Source: Leptothoe spongobia TAU-MAC 1115
GTDB lineage: Bacteria > Cyanobacteriota > Cyanobacteriia > Phormidesmidales > Phormidesmidaceae
Reading direction: 5' to 3'
Assembly (NCBI RefSeq): GCF_018739885.1
Contig: NZ_JADOES010000046.1
Location: forward strand, 1-42,147
Length of the DNA: 42,147 bases
In this document: piece by piece, positions 17,489-26,242 of the stretch
Layout: each line of letters starts with the position of its first letter
Numbering within the stretch: position 1 is the stretch's first letter
The notes under the pieces: model-generated
What the model saw: the letters and a program-made list of their open reading frames with translations, nothing else
The model's database searches: none
What the model was told of the DNA's origin: nothing
Made by a program: the position numbers and the translations under genes

Positions 17489-17926
17489 CTATCTATTTAC
17501 AAGTCCCTGGTTACGCCGAAGAGACAATAAGCACCAGGCAGGTATCACAGGTAAAGTGAGGTACAACAAATACAATAAGAGCGATACGATTTCGCTAGGT
17601 GTAGCTGACGTAATGCCCTTGGGTAGCGCTAATGACAGTAGCATCAGGCTAAGTAGTCCAACCGCGTTTCTTCCTCGATTAAATTTTATCCATCGCAACC
17701 GCGTGGCAAGGCTTATGAGCAGGGCTTCTATCAAGGTCACGCCCTGCATATAAAGTACGCCTACGCCTAATCCCAGCGTCCAATCCTCAAGCGGTCTCAC
17801 CTTATCTGGATTAAGGGTGCCATAAAACCAATAGTGCCACCAGGCTGCTAATCCTACCAAGATAAGTATCCCAAATAGACTAATCAATCCAAGAATTATG
17901 ATTCGTAGTAGTTTAGCAAAAGACAT
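17489..17926 (-). CDS. Small four-helix membrane protein, unknown
   Basis: A 145-residue protein with four evident hydrophobic helices (about 7-30, 48-68, 86-102 and 110-132) and a basic C-terminal end (SLRRNQGLVNR). I do not recognise a family. I prefer this strand to the overlapping plus-strand frame at 17409-17753, because the minus-strand product has a coherent membrane topology while the other has no recognisable pattern. It converges on the K+ channel gene. Confidence 0.55.
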   Translation of the reverse strand: MSFAKLLRIIILGLISLFGILILVGLAAWWHYWFYGTLNPDKVRPLEDWTLGLGVGVLYMQGVTLIEALLISLATRLRWIKFNRGRNAVGLLSLMLLSLALPKGITSATPSEIVSLLLYLLYLTLPVIPAWCLLSLRRNQGLVNR

Positions 17927-18045
17927 GGCATGACAGAAAGTTGGGGAATTTGGCCGTAGATGCGGCTAGGGCGCGACTATCTCTAACTATACATAGGTTA
18001 AGATGAAGCTCCGCTCACTTCCAGTGTTGTATTAACTCTCATACA

Positions 18046-18699
18046 TTATGGATTTCGCTTGAGTGTCCAGAAGGGTGGCGCATCGGGTGCTATTTTCTGG
18101 GCTTGTACGATCTCAAATCCATTCTTCTGATAAAAACGTACGGCTGGTTCTACAAAAGTCACCAAATAGCAGACAATACCTTCATTGCTTGCCCGTTGCA
18201 AAATCGGTTGTAGTAACTGACTGCCAACGCCTCGTCCCTGAGCTGCAGGATTTACAACCATCACGTTTAAATACCAGTGGGGGCGATCGCCCATATCTTG
18301 TTGATGGGCCTGATCAATAGCCAATAACAACTTTAGGCATCGCCCTAATCGGCTCCAGCGAATTTTCGTCGGTAAGGCATACAATTGAAGACTCCAGGCC
18401 ATCTTCAATAACTGAAGTAAACTGCTAGAGACTTTTTCCGGCGGCAACCAGGCAGCAATCCCGTCTAAATCTTGGGTTGTATACACATGATTGTACTGAG
18501 TAGAATAAGCAATCGCTTTACTCATTAACCAGGTTAAAGACTGCAGCCGAAATTCTCGATCATCAGAGATTATATAAGCCAGTATGGGATCGTCTTCAAA
18601 GGCTTTGGCTGCAACTATGCTAGCCGCTGAAACTTGTGATTTTTGTAGCTGTATGACCTCAGATGATTTTTGTAGCTGTATATCATTAGAATGCTTCAT
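18046..18699 (-). CDS. GNAT family N-acetyltransferase
   Basis: A 217-residue GNAT protein. Motif A is clear: LNVMVVNPAAQGRGVGSQLL, including the acetyl-CoA pyrophosphate-binding QGRGVG, near residues 145-165. The C-terminal FVEPAVRFYQKNGFEIV is the usual motif B end. The substrate cannot be told from the sequence. The N-terminus holds a small in-frame duplication (QLQKS occurs twice, from two copies of TTTTTGTAGCTGTAT on the plus strand near 18639 and 18665), which may be recent. GGAGTC upstream supports the start at 18699. Confidence 0.82.
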   Translation of the reverse strand: MKHSNDIQLQKSSEVIQLQKSQVSAASIVAAKAFEDDPILAYIISDDREFRLQSLTWLMSKAIAYSTQYNHVYTTQDLDGIAAWLPPEKVSSSLLQLLKMAWSLQLYALPTKIRWSRLGRCLKLLLAIDQAHQQDMGDRPHWYLNVMVVNPAAQGRGVGSQLLQPILQRASNEGIVCYLVTFVEPAVRFYQKNGFEIVQAQKIAPDAPPFWTLKRNP

Positions 18700-18960
18700 G
18701 ATTTAGACTCCCTAGTTATGGTTCGAAATTGACTGTTGATGGCGTCGTTATTCGATGGTTTAACTGTAATCAAACAAGTGTCTCTAACCCGTCTCCAAAG
18801 CGTCCAACCCCTGCTGGGTATAGCTCAATGCTAATGTGTAGTACAGCTTTCTAGAGTTGACCGGTTAGATAAGTACAGTGAATCAGCTCTAAACAGGCAA
18901 TATCGATGGTTGCACCTGCAGCCGTTAGTGCGGTGTAGCCTCCCAAGCAAAACTTCAGAT

Positions 18961-19312
18961 TTATTTTGTACCAGACTGTTGTTGTTCCTGCTGAGCTGCA
19001 GCCATTTGCTTACTTGCAAATACCCATCGCAGCATGGGAGGAGCCACAAAGGTGGTGGCAATCACCATCAACACAATGGCAACATTAAGCGAGCCCGGCA
19101 ATAAGTTCCCCTAACACCGCAGGCAGGCTAAAACGAGCCGCAATCTCACCAAACACTTGAGCAAATACAAAAATGACAATGGTGACTAACGTAATTGCCG
19201 CCGCCAGAATTTTGGCGTAGGATTCCCCTTCAGCGCCACCGGTTGAGGCCAGTAGCGGGGTCAGAAACGGCAGTGAAGAACTCGTAAAAACAGAAAGTGA
19301 AGAAAGCATCAT
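18961..19312 (-). pseudogene. Na+/H+ antiporter remnant with large internal deletion
   Basis: The first 75 codons encode the N-terminus of a CPA2-type cation:proton antiporter (LVTIVIFVFAQVFGEIAARF, then LPAVLGELIAGLA). Reading then meets a stop at 19085. In the next frame, directly adjoining, 41 codons (19086-18961) encode an antiporter C-terminus: NVAIVLMVIATTFVAPPMLR followed by a Gln-rich tail. The roughly 300 or more middle residues expected in such proteins are missing, so the gene has been gutted by one internal deletion and cannot work. The deletion junction is at about 19085-19092. Confidence 0.8.
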
Positions 19313-19360
19313 AGTTAGAAGTTAGAAGTAGATTGTGATTGCATAATGCTGCTGCGATCG

Positions 19361-19501
19361 CTAATCCGGTAGGTCCTGAAACAATAATGGAATCAGAAAA
19401 ATCAATGGAAAACCAACCACTAACGTCACTGTCCAACCTAGAGGATGCAGCCACACTGCCTCAATTGCTAAAATACCAACAATCGCCCATTCACCCAGCG
19501 A
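19361..19501 (-). pseudogene. C-terminal remnant of a membrane protein
   Basis: On the minus strand an open frame of 46 codons ends in TAG at 19361-19363. It encodes a strongly hydrophobic, Trp/Pro-rich segment (EWAIVGILAIEAVWLHPLGW, then a second helix of Val, Phe, Leu and Ile). It begins abruptly after an in-frame stop, about where the antitoxin gene starts on the other strand. I read it as the tail of a gene that once lay upstream of the antiporter and was cut when the toxin-antitoxin segment arrived. No family is assigned. Confidence 0.45.
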
Positions 19502-19506
19502 TCACC

Positions 19507-19860
19507 ATGGCATCTCTTGAGCAAATCCAGCAAGAACTCCAAATCCTGCCCCAAGAGGCACTGAACCTGGTCTATCAGTTTATCCAGTTCCTCAAAAAAG
19601 GTAGCCAGCCCGTCACGCAACAAAACGGTTCTGATGCTCAGGAGCCTGGTCCCTCCGAAGGTACTGTGTACGAGCAATTTAAAGCTTCTGGCTGGATTGG
19701 CTGCATGAGTGCCGAAGAAGAGCTATCAGTCAATTACACAACAGAAACGGCTGATGATACTCCCCTTACCAGTTTGATTGGTGCTGCTCCTGGTAACTTT
19801 GCCACCCCAGCCGCTGCCGACCAGTTTATTCGCCAAGAACGAGACGAATGGGATTGCTAG
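19507..19860 (+). CDS. Antitoxin, DUF2281-like N-terminus with VapB-like tail
   Basis: A 117-residue protein. The start (MASLEQIQQELQILPQEALN followed by LVYQFIQFLKK) matches the DUF2281/antitoxin helix found in cyanobacteria. A variable Gln/Pro-rich linker follows, then VYEQFKASGWIGC with an acidic helix, and finally GAAPGNFATPAAADQFIRQE and WDC, which is a typical VapB C-terminal toxin-binding tail. The protein may be a chimera of two antitoxin types. The frame stays open back to 19339, but that part overlies the minus-strand remnant, so I use the ATG at 19507. It overlaps the toxin gene by 13 bases. Confidence 0.75.
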   Translation: MASLEQIQQELQILPQEALNLVYQFIQFLKKGSQPVTQQNGSDAQEPGPSEGTVYEQFKASGWIGCMSAEEELSVNYTTETADDTPLTSLIGAAPGNFATPAAADQFIRQERDEWDC

Positions 19861-20288
19861 AATCGCTACAGGGTAATCGAATTTACATAGACACTAATAT
19901 CTGGATTTATGCTCTGGAAGGCTATTCAGCGTTTCGTGCAGATCTGATGCAGCTTTTTGAGCAAATCCAGTCTGGGACACTGATAGGTGTAACTAGTGAA
20001 CTAACCCTGGCTGAACTACTCGTCCAACCTTGTCGAGACGGGAACCCAGACCAGCAAGCATTGTACAAGAAAGCGATCGTCAATCGAAAAAACTTCTTGG
20101 TTGTGCCCATTTTCCGAGATTTGCTAATCGATGCAGCAAGCATTAGGGGCAACACTCAACTTAAGCTTCCAGACGCTATACATACGGCCACTGCTCTAAA
20201 AGCAGAATGTACCTCGTTTTTAACCAATGACCGGCAGTTTAAGAAATTAACTGATATACCTGTCGTTTTAATATCTGAGGTGATTTAA
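19848..20288 (+). CDS. VapC-type PIN domain toxin
   Basis: A 146-residue PIN ribonuclease with all four expected acidic residues: D15 (IYIDTN), E56 (TLAELL), D109 (LPDAIH) and D128 (LTNDRQF). PIN toxins of VapBC pairs cleave RNA, often tRNA or rRNA, and are held inactive by the antitoxin encoded just upstream. The start overlaps the antitoxin stop by 13 bases, which implies translational coupling. The toxin's stop abuts a 5'-truncated hsdR fragment at 20288, so the TA pair marks a recombination junction. The gene itself looks intact. Confidence 0.88.
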   Translation: MGLLESLQGNRIYIDTNIWIYALEGYSAFRADLMQLFEQIQSGTLIGVTSELTLAELLVQPCRDGNPDQQALYKKAIVNRKNFLVVPIFRDLLIDAASIRGNTQLKLPDAIHTATALKAECTSFLTNDRQFKKLTDIPVVLISEVI

Positions 20289-20824
20289 TCAAGCCCGACC
20301 ACGGCATGAACCCCGACACCCAGGCCCGCTACCAGGCCAACCGCCTGCGGGTAGTGCCCGAAGTGTCTTACTCGCCCCATGCCCGCAAGGGCGAATATAA
20401 TCCCCGCCTCGACCTGGTGCTATTCATCAACGGTATCCCCACCGCCACCCTGGAACTCAAAAGTGAGTTCAAACAATCCATCGAAAATGCCAAACGCCAG
20501 TATTGCAACGACCGCCCCGTAACCGTTTACCTATGGGAACATCTGTTTCAGCCCGATGCCTGGCTCAAGGTGCTGGACCGATTTTTACATCTGCAAAAGC
20601 CCAAAGAAGAAGACTTTGACGGCTCCAGTAAACCCAAAGAAAAACTAATCTTTCCCCGCTATCACCAGTGGCAGGTGGTGAACCAGCTGATTGATAAAAC
20701 CCGAAAAGAAGGGGCTGGCCAAAAGTACCTGATTCAGCACAGCGCCGGGTCAGGTAAGTCCAATTCCATTGCCTGGACCGCCCACCAGCTCGCCTCACTC
20801 ACATCGGACCAGACTGTAGACTGA
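20288..20824 (+). pseudogene. hsdR: Truncated type I restriction R subunit fragment
   Basis: Coding similarity begins at once after vapC with KPDHGMNPDTQARYQANRLR, a conserved internal HsdR segment, so the first 100 or so residues are missing. The PD-(D/E)xK nuclease strand is present (LVLFINGIPTATLELK). Next come FPRYHQWQVVNQL (Q-motif region) and the Walker A SAGSGKS. The frame then ends within ten residues or so, at a junction with a minus-strand regulator remnant. Full HsdR proteins are about 1000 residues; about 175 remain. No hsdM or hsdS is in the window. The internal ATG at 20306 could start a short product, but a working enzyme is not possible. Confidence 0.88.
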
Positions 20825-21135
20825 GGCTGCCATTGAAGAGTTTGAGTGGTCACATGGATAAACTGATCCGCATCCGGTAACATCTGTCTGAATCGATGCA
20901 GCTCCCTGCGCAGATTAGTTTTTGCCTTTTTATCCGTAGTCTCTGGCCAAAATACGCTGGCAACCTGGCCCCTGGGTTGAGGCGTTTGTGCACATAGAAT
21001 GAAATAGGCCAATAAGGATTGATATCTATCGGCTTGCAACCCTGTAATAATTTCGTTATCAAATGTCAGTCGAAAATGGCCCAGTAAATTGATGCGAAGC
21101 TGCTTAGCAGAGCCCATTTCGATATTCTTAGCCAC
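20803..21135 (-). pseudogene. Truncated SARP/BTAD-type regulator (winged-helix piece)
   Basis: About 110 residues from the ATG at 21135 match the N-terminal winged-helix domain of SARP/BTAD regulators: LRINLLGHFRLTFDNE, then RYQSLLAYFILC, VASVFWPETTDKKAKTNLRR and FRQML. The usual BTAD TPR region and any AAA domain are absent. The frame instead runs antisense into the hsdR fragment and ends at 20734 with no further family likeness. The junction lies near 20803-20815, where similarity to both genes stops. It is a remnant left by a rearrangement. Confidence 0.7.
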
Positions 21136-21239
21136 CTGGTCAAATCAGAGCAATACCATTAATATAAGCTGATTCCCAAACCAATCGAAATTTTCAGGTT
21201 TGAGTAGCTGTACAGGGAGGCACGATATGGGATTACTCA

Positions 21240-22565
21240 TCAAAGCTCAGTCGGCAGTCTCAGCGTAAAGCAGGTTCCCCTTTGAGGACGATGGGTAACC
21301 GTAATTTTTCCTAGTAGAGCCTTTATCTGAGGCTGTAGCTGTTTACAAATGAGGTTTGGATTTGATCCACACCCATCATTCCAAATGCATATCACTAAAC
21401 AGTCTTCTACTTGTCTAGCCGCCAGCTGAATAGTGCCCACTGTTGACTTGCCCTGTTGCCGACGCACGGCAGGGATTTCAATATCCTGCTCAAAGGCATG
21501 GCGAACCAGATGTAAAAGGGGGGCATATAGTGAATTGAGCAGGGTTTGATCGACTAGGACCTCACCTCCTTTTACTTGCACATCCACGGGTTTCCCTTGC
21601 TGTTGGGTGCACTCATTGAGAACCTGGCGACAGTGATGAAAGACCGTGTTCAGTGGCTGTATCTTGGCCACTAATGGAATAATTTGACTGTTCTGAGTAT
21701 TTTTAGACTGAGGTGACCAACGGGGAAGGGAAATAGGTTGATTTAGCCATTTCCAGAGGTTCCTAATCCAGCTTTTTTTCAGAGCAATAGGCTCATGCCC
21801 CAGCTGTTTTAATGCCGTACTGGGGGTCCCCCCCTGGGTCCGATCTCCTTGGAGTACAGCCGCTTGGCCAGCACGATAATCAACGAGGGCTAATTGGGCA
21901 ATGGTCACCACTTGAACGGGCTGTTGTTGTAAAGCTACCAATGTAGCTTGGGCGATGTCACCAAATCCTGGTAGCCTCAGGGACTCTGCCAACCCGACAA
22001 AGACGTCGGCCTGAGCCTGTAACAGATCGGTGAGAATCGCTGCATCAGAAATCTCCAGAGCATGCTCCAACTCATCCAGGTATTCGGTCACACCGCTTTC
22101 AAAAATTGATTGCGTCACATCCACACCCAATTGTGTGGACGTAGGCAATTGGCCATCTTGACCAAACTGATCACCTAAATTTTCCTGAAGCTTGGAGACA
22201 ATGCCCGTCATCCGCTCCAAAATATCAAACTCACTGATGGCAGTCTTGTTTAGCTGGACTGAGAACAATAACTTGAGACAATCATAACTATCAAAAATCA
22301 ACCCCTCGACCACAGATGTTAGTTTGGCGTCTGGCACGCATAGTGCCTTAAAAGCATTTTCGAGGGTTTGGGTGGTGGTTTTGATCGCATCTAGTCCGAC
22401 AGTTGCCGCCGCTCCTTTCAGGGTATGGGTCAACCGCATCAGGGTATGCGCTTTTTGAATGCTAAAGTTTTGCCTCAGGGTTGGGAGCTCTGCGTCTATT
22501 TGTTGGAGTAGCTGGGAGGCTTCTTGGAGAAAGGTTGGGGGAGGGGCTATTTGATTAGCAATCAT
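21240..22565 (-). CDS. HPt / CheA-like histidine kinase, degenerate ATPase
   Basis: A 441-residue protein. The N-terminal HPt domain has the phosphoacceptor His47 in LTHTLKGAAATVG. A long middle region follows, then a CheA-like HATPase part: LLHLVRHAFEQDIEIPAVRR. In active CheA the N-box reads LVRNA.DHG; here the key Asn is replaced by His. The DDGxG motif is NDGCG. RGTCFTLRLP is the last HATPase motif. The CheW-like domain normally C-terminal in CheA is missing. By inference it transfers or receives phosphate through its HPt rather than acting as a normal kinase. Its start shares one base (TAATG) with the stop of the upstream PATAN-REC gene, so the two are coupled. Confidence 0.8.
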   Translation of the reverse strand: MIANQIAPPPTFLQEASQLLQQIDAELPTLRQNFSIQKAHTLMRLTHTLKGAAATVGLDAIKTTTQTLENAFKALCVPDAKLTSVVEGLIFDSYDCLKLLFSVQLNKTAISEFDILERMTGIVSKLQENLGDQFGQDGQLPTSTQLGVDVTQSIFESGVTEYLDELEHALEISDAAILTDLLQAQADVFVGLAESLRLPGFGDIAQATLVALQQQPVQVVTIAQLALVDYRAGQAAVLQGDRTQGGTPSTALKQLGHEPIALKKSWIRNLWKWLNQPISLPRWSPQSKNTQNSQIIPLVAKIQPLNTVFHHCRQVLNECTQQQGKPVDVQVKGGEVLVDQTLLNSLYAPLLHLVRHAFEQDIEIPAVRRQQGKSTVGTIQLAARQVEDCLVICIWNDGCGSNPNLICKQLQPQIKALLGKITVTHRPQRGTCFTLRLPTEL

Positions 22566-23863
22566 TAGGAAACCACCGAGGGCGTTAACCTGGAGAAGTA
22601 AGGCTGTCTGATGGGGGTGGCAGGGCTGGTTTGCAAATGCTTGATAACCACCTTTAGAACCTGTTTCGCTTGAATGGGCTTGCCTAGAAAACCACTAGCA
22701 CCAACAACTTTGGCTCGCACCCGATCGGGAATGCCATTGTTATTAGTCATAATGATGACAGGTACCTCTTTTAACCTGGAAACTCGTCGAATCTGGGCGC
22801 ATAGCTCATAACCATTGACCACTGGCATGACCAGATCGAGGAAAATCAGCTGAGGTTTAAGCTCTATCAGTTTGGGAAGAGCCTTTAGCGGATCAGCGAT
22901 GTTGACATAGCGATAGCCTGAGCCTTGAAAAATTTCAGCCATGGATTGACTATCGACAGGATTATCGTCGATATAGGTGATGACAGGGCCATGATTGATT
23001 CCTTTCTGAGTGGAAGGACAGCTGGCCAAGGCTAACTCTTTGGAATTTAATTTCACCCTGGCTGGAGAGAAATTTGGTTCAGAAATTTTTGGCGGAGATG
23101 TTGCTATCTGTTTCTGGGGATGATTCTTTAAGGACAGGTCATCCACATGGACCAATTTAATCAAATCTCGCCGCATGTGGGGGACCAATGACTGAGTTAG
23201 GGCCACCAGCGGCTGTTGTGTATTGACAGCTAGATCTCGTAGGGTTTGTGTCCCATTGGCCAAATATCTCAAGGCATCAAATGTGTCTGATGACGTCCGC
23301 TCCTTTAAAATCTCAGGCCGAGTAATGACAGGGGCTAGATTTGGACAATAGCCCACTAGATTGGCCTGTTGCCAGTTTTGCCAGTCTTGCTGAACCTGTT
23401 CCCAAATCGGCTCACGGTGCAGGCCAATGCAGGGGAAATTAGCTCCATTACGGGTACTAACCTTATAGATCAAGGGTGACTCAGATGTGTGAGCTGTCAG
23501 GGTGGCACTGTGAATAACATCAAACAGCACTTCAGAGATGCAGCCCCTAACAATCTTAGAAAAGTGCTCTCGGCTAAACTTTTGGTGCATTACCAACTGC
23601 GCCACAGTTTTATAATTTTGAGCCTGATGCGCAATCTCTTTGATCGTTTGTCGGTTTAAGTGGGACGAGTATTTAAGGAATTGTCGATGCCAACGACGTT
23701 TTGAATGGGTATGGGCATTGGCCCATACAATTTGTCCAACGAGAAAATAGAAAAACCATTCAACCTGATTGTTGATTCCGATCGCTAGAACTCCAGTAAA
23801 TAAGCTATCTTTTGCTCGCTGAATTTTCTGGTCTAGCTCGTCAATGATTGATTTGTGTGACAT
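22565..23863 (-). CDS. PATAN-domain response regulator (PatA/PixG-like)
   Basis: A 432-residue protein. The N-terminus (SLFTGVLAIGINNQVEWFFY, then VGQIVWANA) is a PATAN domain, the effector module of cyanobacterial PatA-type regulators that act in phototaxis, pilus function and heterocyst patterning. A helical central region follows, then a REC domain (about 293-415) with the acidic pair in YIDDN, the phosphoacceptor Asp343 in LIFLDLVMP, the Thr of IIMT and the Lys of LGKP. It is the upstream gene of a two-gene operon with the HPt/CheA-like protein, its probable phosphate partner. No CheW or methyl-accepting gene lies nearby. Confidence 0.85.
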   Translation of the reverse strand: MSHKSIIDELDQKIQRAKDSLFTGVLAIGINNQVEWFFYFLVGQIVWANAHTHSKRRWHRQFLKYSSHLNRQTIKEIAHQAQNYKTVAQLVMHQKFSREHFSKIVRGCISEVLFDVIHSATLTAHTSESPLIYKVSTRNGANFPCIGLHREPIWEQVQQDWQNWQQANLVGYCPNLAPVITRPEILKERTSSDTFDALRYLANGTQTLRDLAVNTQQPLVALTQSLVPHMRRDLIKLVHVDDLSLKNHPQKQIATSPPKISEPNFSPARVKLNSKELALASCPSTQKGINHGPVITYIDDNPVDSQSMAEIFQGSGYRYVNIADPLKALPKLIELKPQLIFLDLVMPVVNGYELCAQIRRVSRLKEVPVIIMTNNNGIPDRVRAKVVGASGFLGKPIQAKQVLKVVIKHLQTSPATPIRQPYFSRLTPSVVS

Positions 23864-24122
23864 GCTCGCGCGCTGCCCTACACCGAGGAGGGCTGAGTAC
23901 AGACTATGGTCAAAGTCTCATTAAAAAATAGAGCCAACATTCACCAGTTGGGAAAAGTAATATCTAGTGAAATAGGGGATAAATGCACCTGTGTCTTTCG
24001 TTACGAGCATAACTCGCAAGTTATACTGATTCAAGCCATCAAAGTCATTTAAAGTAATATTAATTGCGTTTTTCAGAAAATAAAATGACGGTATCGCATG
24101 GGTCTGGGAACCTTTGGCCTGG

Positions 24123-25469
24123 TTATTGAGTTTGAATCGTCAGTACTTGGGGTGGGGTGGAGTCGGGGGGGTAGCGCACCGTTATCTCTACTCGTCGTTT
24201 TTCCTGGGGTGCCAAGGTAACGGTTGTTAGAGGATTGCCCCGTTGTCCTCGCAGCTGCACCAGATGGAGATTGCGAATGCGGGGTAATCCGTCATCATCG
24301 CGGTATTTGACTTGGATCGGACCTCTAAAAAAGGTGCGGTTGGGTGGCGTTTCAAAAAACTGCAGCCCCTCTGTGGATAGTTCGTCTTCTTTGATCGGGG
24401 TTTCAAAGGTGACGGTGACGGTTTGGGGAGCGTCAGTTGGGTTATAGAGGGGGAACGAAAGGTTGTAGGCTACACCATAGTTGCCGTGGGCCTGGTAGGC
24501 GGTGTCGTCATATCGCACCAGCATGGACGCGCTTTGGTTTTGGTCAGTGCCTAGTTGCCCCACATATAAGGTACTGATGCCATAGGAAAAGGCTTGCCCT
24601 GACGTTGGGATTGTGAGGAAATCAGTGTTATCAGTATCGGTGACGGTCGCAGTCCAGCTGGCACCCTGGGCCACACCAGCGACCCGACCGTAGATCACCT
24701 GTTCTGGATTGTCGGTAATGGGGGTGGGGATGCGATCGCGCGGCCCAGCTAAGCCCGAATTCTCCAAAATCGTTTCCCACTGAGCCAGGGTGGGGGCAAT
24801 CTCAGTCTCATTACCATCCACATTGGCCGACTCCGCCAGACTGGCCACATAGACCGGACCACTACTATCCAGCTCGATCAGCGTAGAGCGACCATTGATC
24901 GGCGGATCAAACTCAGCCACCGGGATCGGCGCATTGATCAATAACGCATTGGCCCCAGGGGGAATCACCAACTGGGACGGTAGGGTTGCTTGGCGATGGC
25001 CCTGAATCAGATCGCCCATCACCCGACTGCCCGGTCCAGCAAAAACCGGAGCGCGCGGTGAAAACGGCACCTCACTAGGCAATTGCATAAACGGTGCATC
25101 CGGCTGACTCAGGTAGCTAGCCCCTGCCAGCACATTCACCGTGACTGTTTCTACCCCAGGGTTATGGACTAAAACTGCCACGTACATCGACCGCAGATCG
25201 TCGGGATCCGTGGCCTTGTAAACATGGTGGGCAAACATATCAAACCGTCCCTCAAAGGCAAAGTCGAGATGGGCCTCTGGCGTTGCCATGCCCCCAGGGG
25301 GAAACGTCGATAGCAAAATCCCCGGTTCGCCGATCAGTTCAGGGCTGTTGCTGTTAAACACAGGGATTGTATCTAACTGAGCCGGGAGTGGTCTGACGTC
25401 TTGGGGACGAACGATCTGTTGGGGCGCAGGGGTTTGGGCGATGGGAAGGGTGATAGGCAGGGGGAACAT
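24123..25469 (-). CDS. DUF3370 family protein
   Basis: A 448-residue protein of the DUF3370 family, which is largely confined to cyanobacteria and has no assigned function. Recognisable blocks are VRPLPAQLDTIPVFNSNSPE, GILLSTFPP and FEGRFDMFAHHVYK, a central ALLINAPIPV region, and a C-terminal beta-rich half with LYNPTDAPQTVTVTFETP and RNLHLVQLRGQRG. The N-terminus (MFPLPITLPIAQ) is hydrophobic but short for a signal peptide. An in-frame stop lies 30 bases upstream, inside repeat-like DNA, so part of an original leader may have been lost. The gene stands alone on the minus strand. Confidence 0.8.
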   Translation of the reverse strand: MFPLPITLPIAQTPAPQQIVRPQDVRPLPAQLDTIPVFNSNSPELIGEPGILLSTFPPGGMATPEAHLDFAFEGRFDMFAHHVYKATDPDDLRSMYVAVLVHNPGVETVTVNVLAGASYLSQPDAPFMQLPSEVPFSPRAPVFAGPGSRVMGDLIQGHRQATLPSQLVIPPGANALLINAPIPVAEFDPPINGRSTLIELDSSGPVYVASLAESANVDGNETEIAPTLAQWETILENSGLAGPRDRIPTPITDNPEQVIYGRVAGVAQGASWTATVTDTDNTDFLTIPTSGQAFSYGISTLYVGQLGTDQNQSASMLVRYDDTAYQAHGNYGVAYNLSFPLYNPTDAPQTVTVTFETPIKEDELSTEGLQFFETPPNRTFFRGPIQVKYRDDDGLPRIRNLHLVQLRGQRGNPLTTVTLAPQEKRRVEITVRYPPDSTPPQVLTIQTQ

Positions 25470-25501
25470 GGGCTGATCCAGCAGGGGGGCAGGCTAACTC
25501 C

Positions 25502-25523
25502 GGTGGAGACGCTTCGCGAACGA
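25502..25523. repeat. Short GC-rich repeat-like motif
   Basis: The sequence GGAGACGCTTCGCGAACG resembles short repeats scattered in many cyanobacterial genomes (from memory, not searched). It lies just before the DUF3370 start codon and may have altered that gene's 5' end. Confidence 0.3.
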
Positions 25524-25676
25524 CGACGGGCTTGTTAAAAATTAAAATCATGGCTTTGTTTATTTAAATCCTGGCTTAACAAGCCTTTCAGGTTTAAACC
25601 ATGAAGTAGTTTCTTAACAGCTCCTACGCTCAGCCACTGTAAAAGATGAGTGAGCATTGGGGATCATACCGGAGAA

Positions 25677-26192
25677 TCATTCTCTCCGATTTAAATGATC
25701 AACAATTTTCAGAAAATCGAACTCAAGCACCGCCTGATTGGCGGGGGTGATCACCGGTACGTGCACAAATAGGGCGGCGGCGGATTGATGTTGTAAATGG
25801 TGTAGTACTCGATAATAGAGACGGTTACAAACAAAGTCTCCGGCATCGTAGCTGATGTGGGTATAAATTGTTTTCTGGATCAGGGTTTGTAGATCAATGG
25901 GGGTAGCCAATCGTTGGTCTTTATAGGTGCCCCATTGCTCCACCGTCAGCGTTTTACGGTTTTCTGCCATGCCACAGCAGATCACCACCTTTGGCAGGTA
26001 TTGAACAATGTGACTCATCACCTGCATGGGGGCCAGGTCAAAATTAACCGGCAACCAGCGCAGGCAAATCACGTTGTCAGGCAATTTTGCTGCCACCTGG
26101 GTCAGTAACACGTCGCTACTGTTCAATCCCTGATGCGCTTTCCACGGACGAAAGCTAGTGATCAAAATTGGTAATGCCACATTTTTACCCAT
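25677..26192 (-). CDS. Pyroglutamyl-peptidase (C15)-like protein
   Basis: A 171-residue protein with the C15 peptidase fold. The opening PILITSFRPW corresponds to the LVTGFEPFG strand. With the start at 26192 the expected catalytic residues are Glu85 (LTVEQWG), Cys122 (DAGDFVCNRLYY) and His144 (LFVHVP). C15 enzymes remove N-terminal pyroglutamate from peptides. The sequence is diverged (SYDAGDFVCN where TAGTFVCN is usual), so the substrate may differ. The frame is open to an ATG at 26228, but that would leave only 14 bp to the divergent hisH; starting at 26192 puts the ATG right before the first core strand. Confidence 0.75.
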   Translation of the reverse strand: MGKNVALPILITSFRPWKAHQGLNSSDVLLTQVAAKLPDNVICLRWLPVNFDLAPMQVMSHIVQYLPKVVICCGMAENRKTLTVEQWGTYKDQRLATPIDLQTLIQKTIYTHISYDAGDFVCNRLYYRVLHHLQHQSAAALFVHVPVITPANQAVLEFDFLKIVDHLNRRE

Positions 26193-26242
26193 CCTTCTGT
26201 CAAGCCGATAGTATAGAGCAGTCGCCACCTACCAGAATGACT

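Noticed and set aside
17409..17753. Plus-strand ORF of 114 codons
   Set aside because: It overlaps a minus-strand frame with coherent membrane helices, and its own product has no recognisable pattern.
19339..19506. Upstream extension of the antitoxin frame
   Set aside because: This part overlies the minus-strand remnant, whose hydrophobic reading is more gene-like, and the ATG at 19507 begins the family match.
20288..20824. Active type I restriction system
   Set aside because: Only about 175 codons of hsdR remain and neither hsdM nor hsdS is present.
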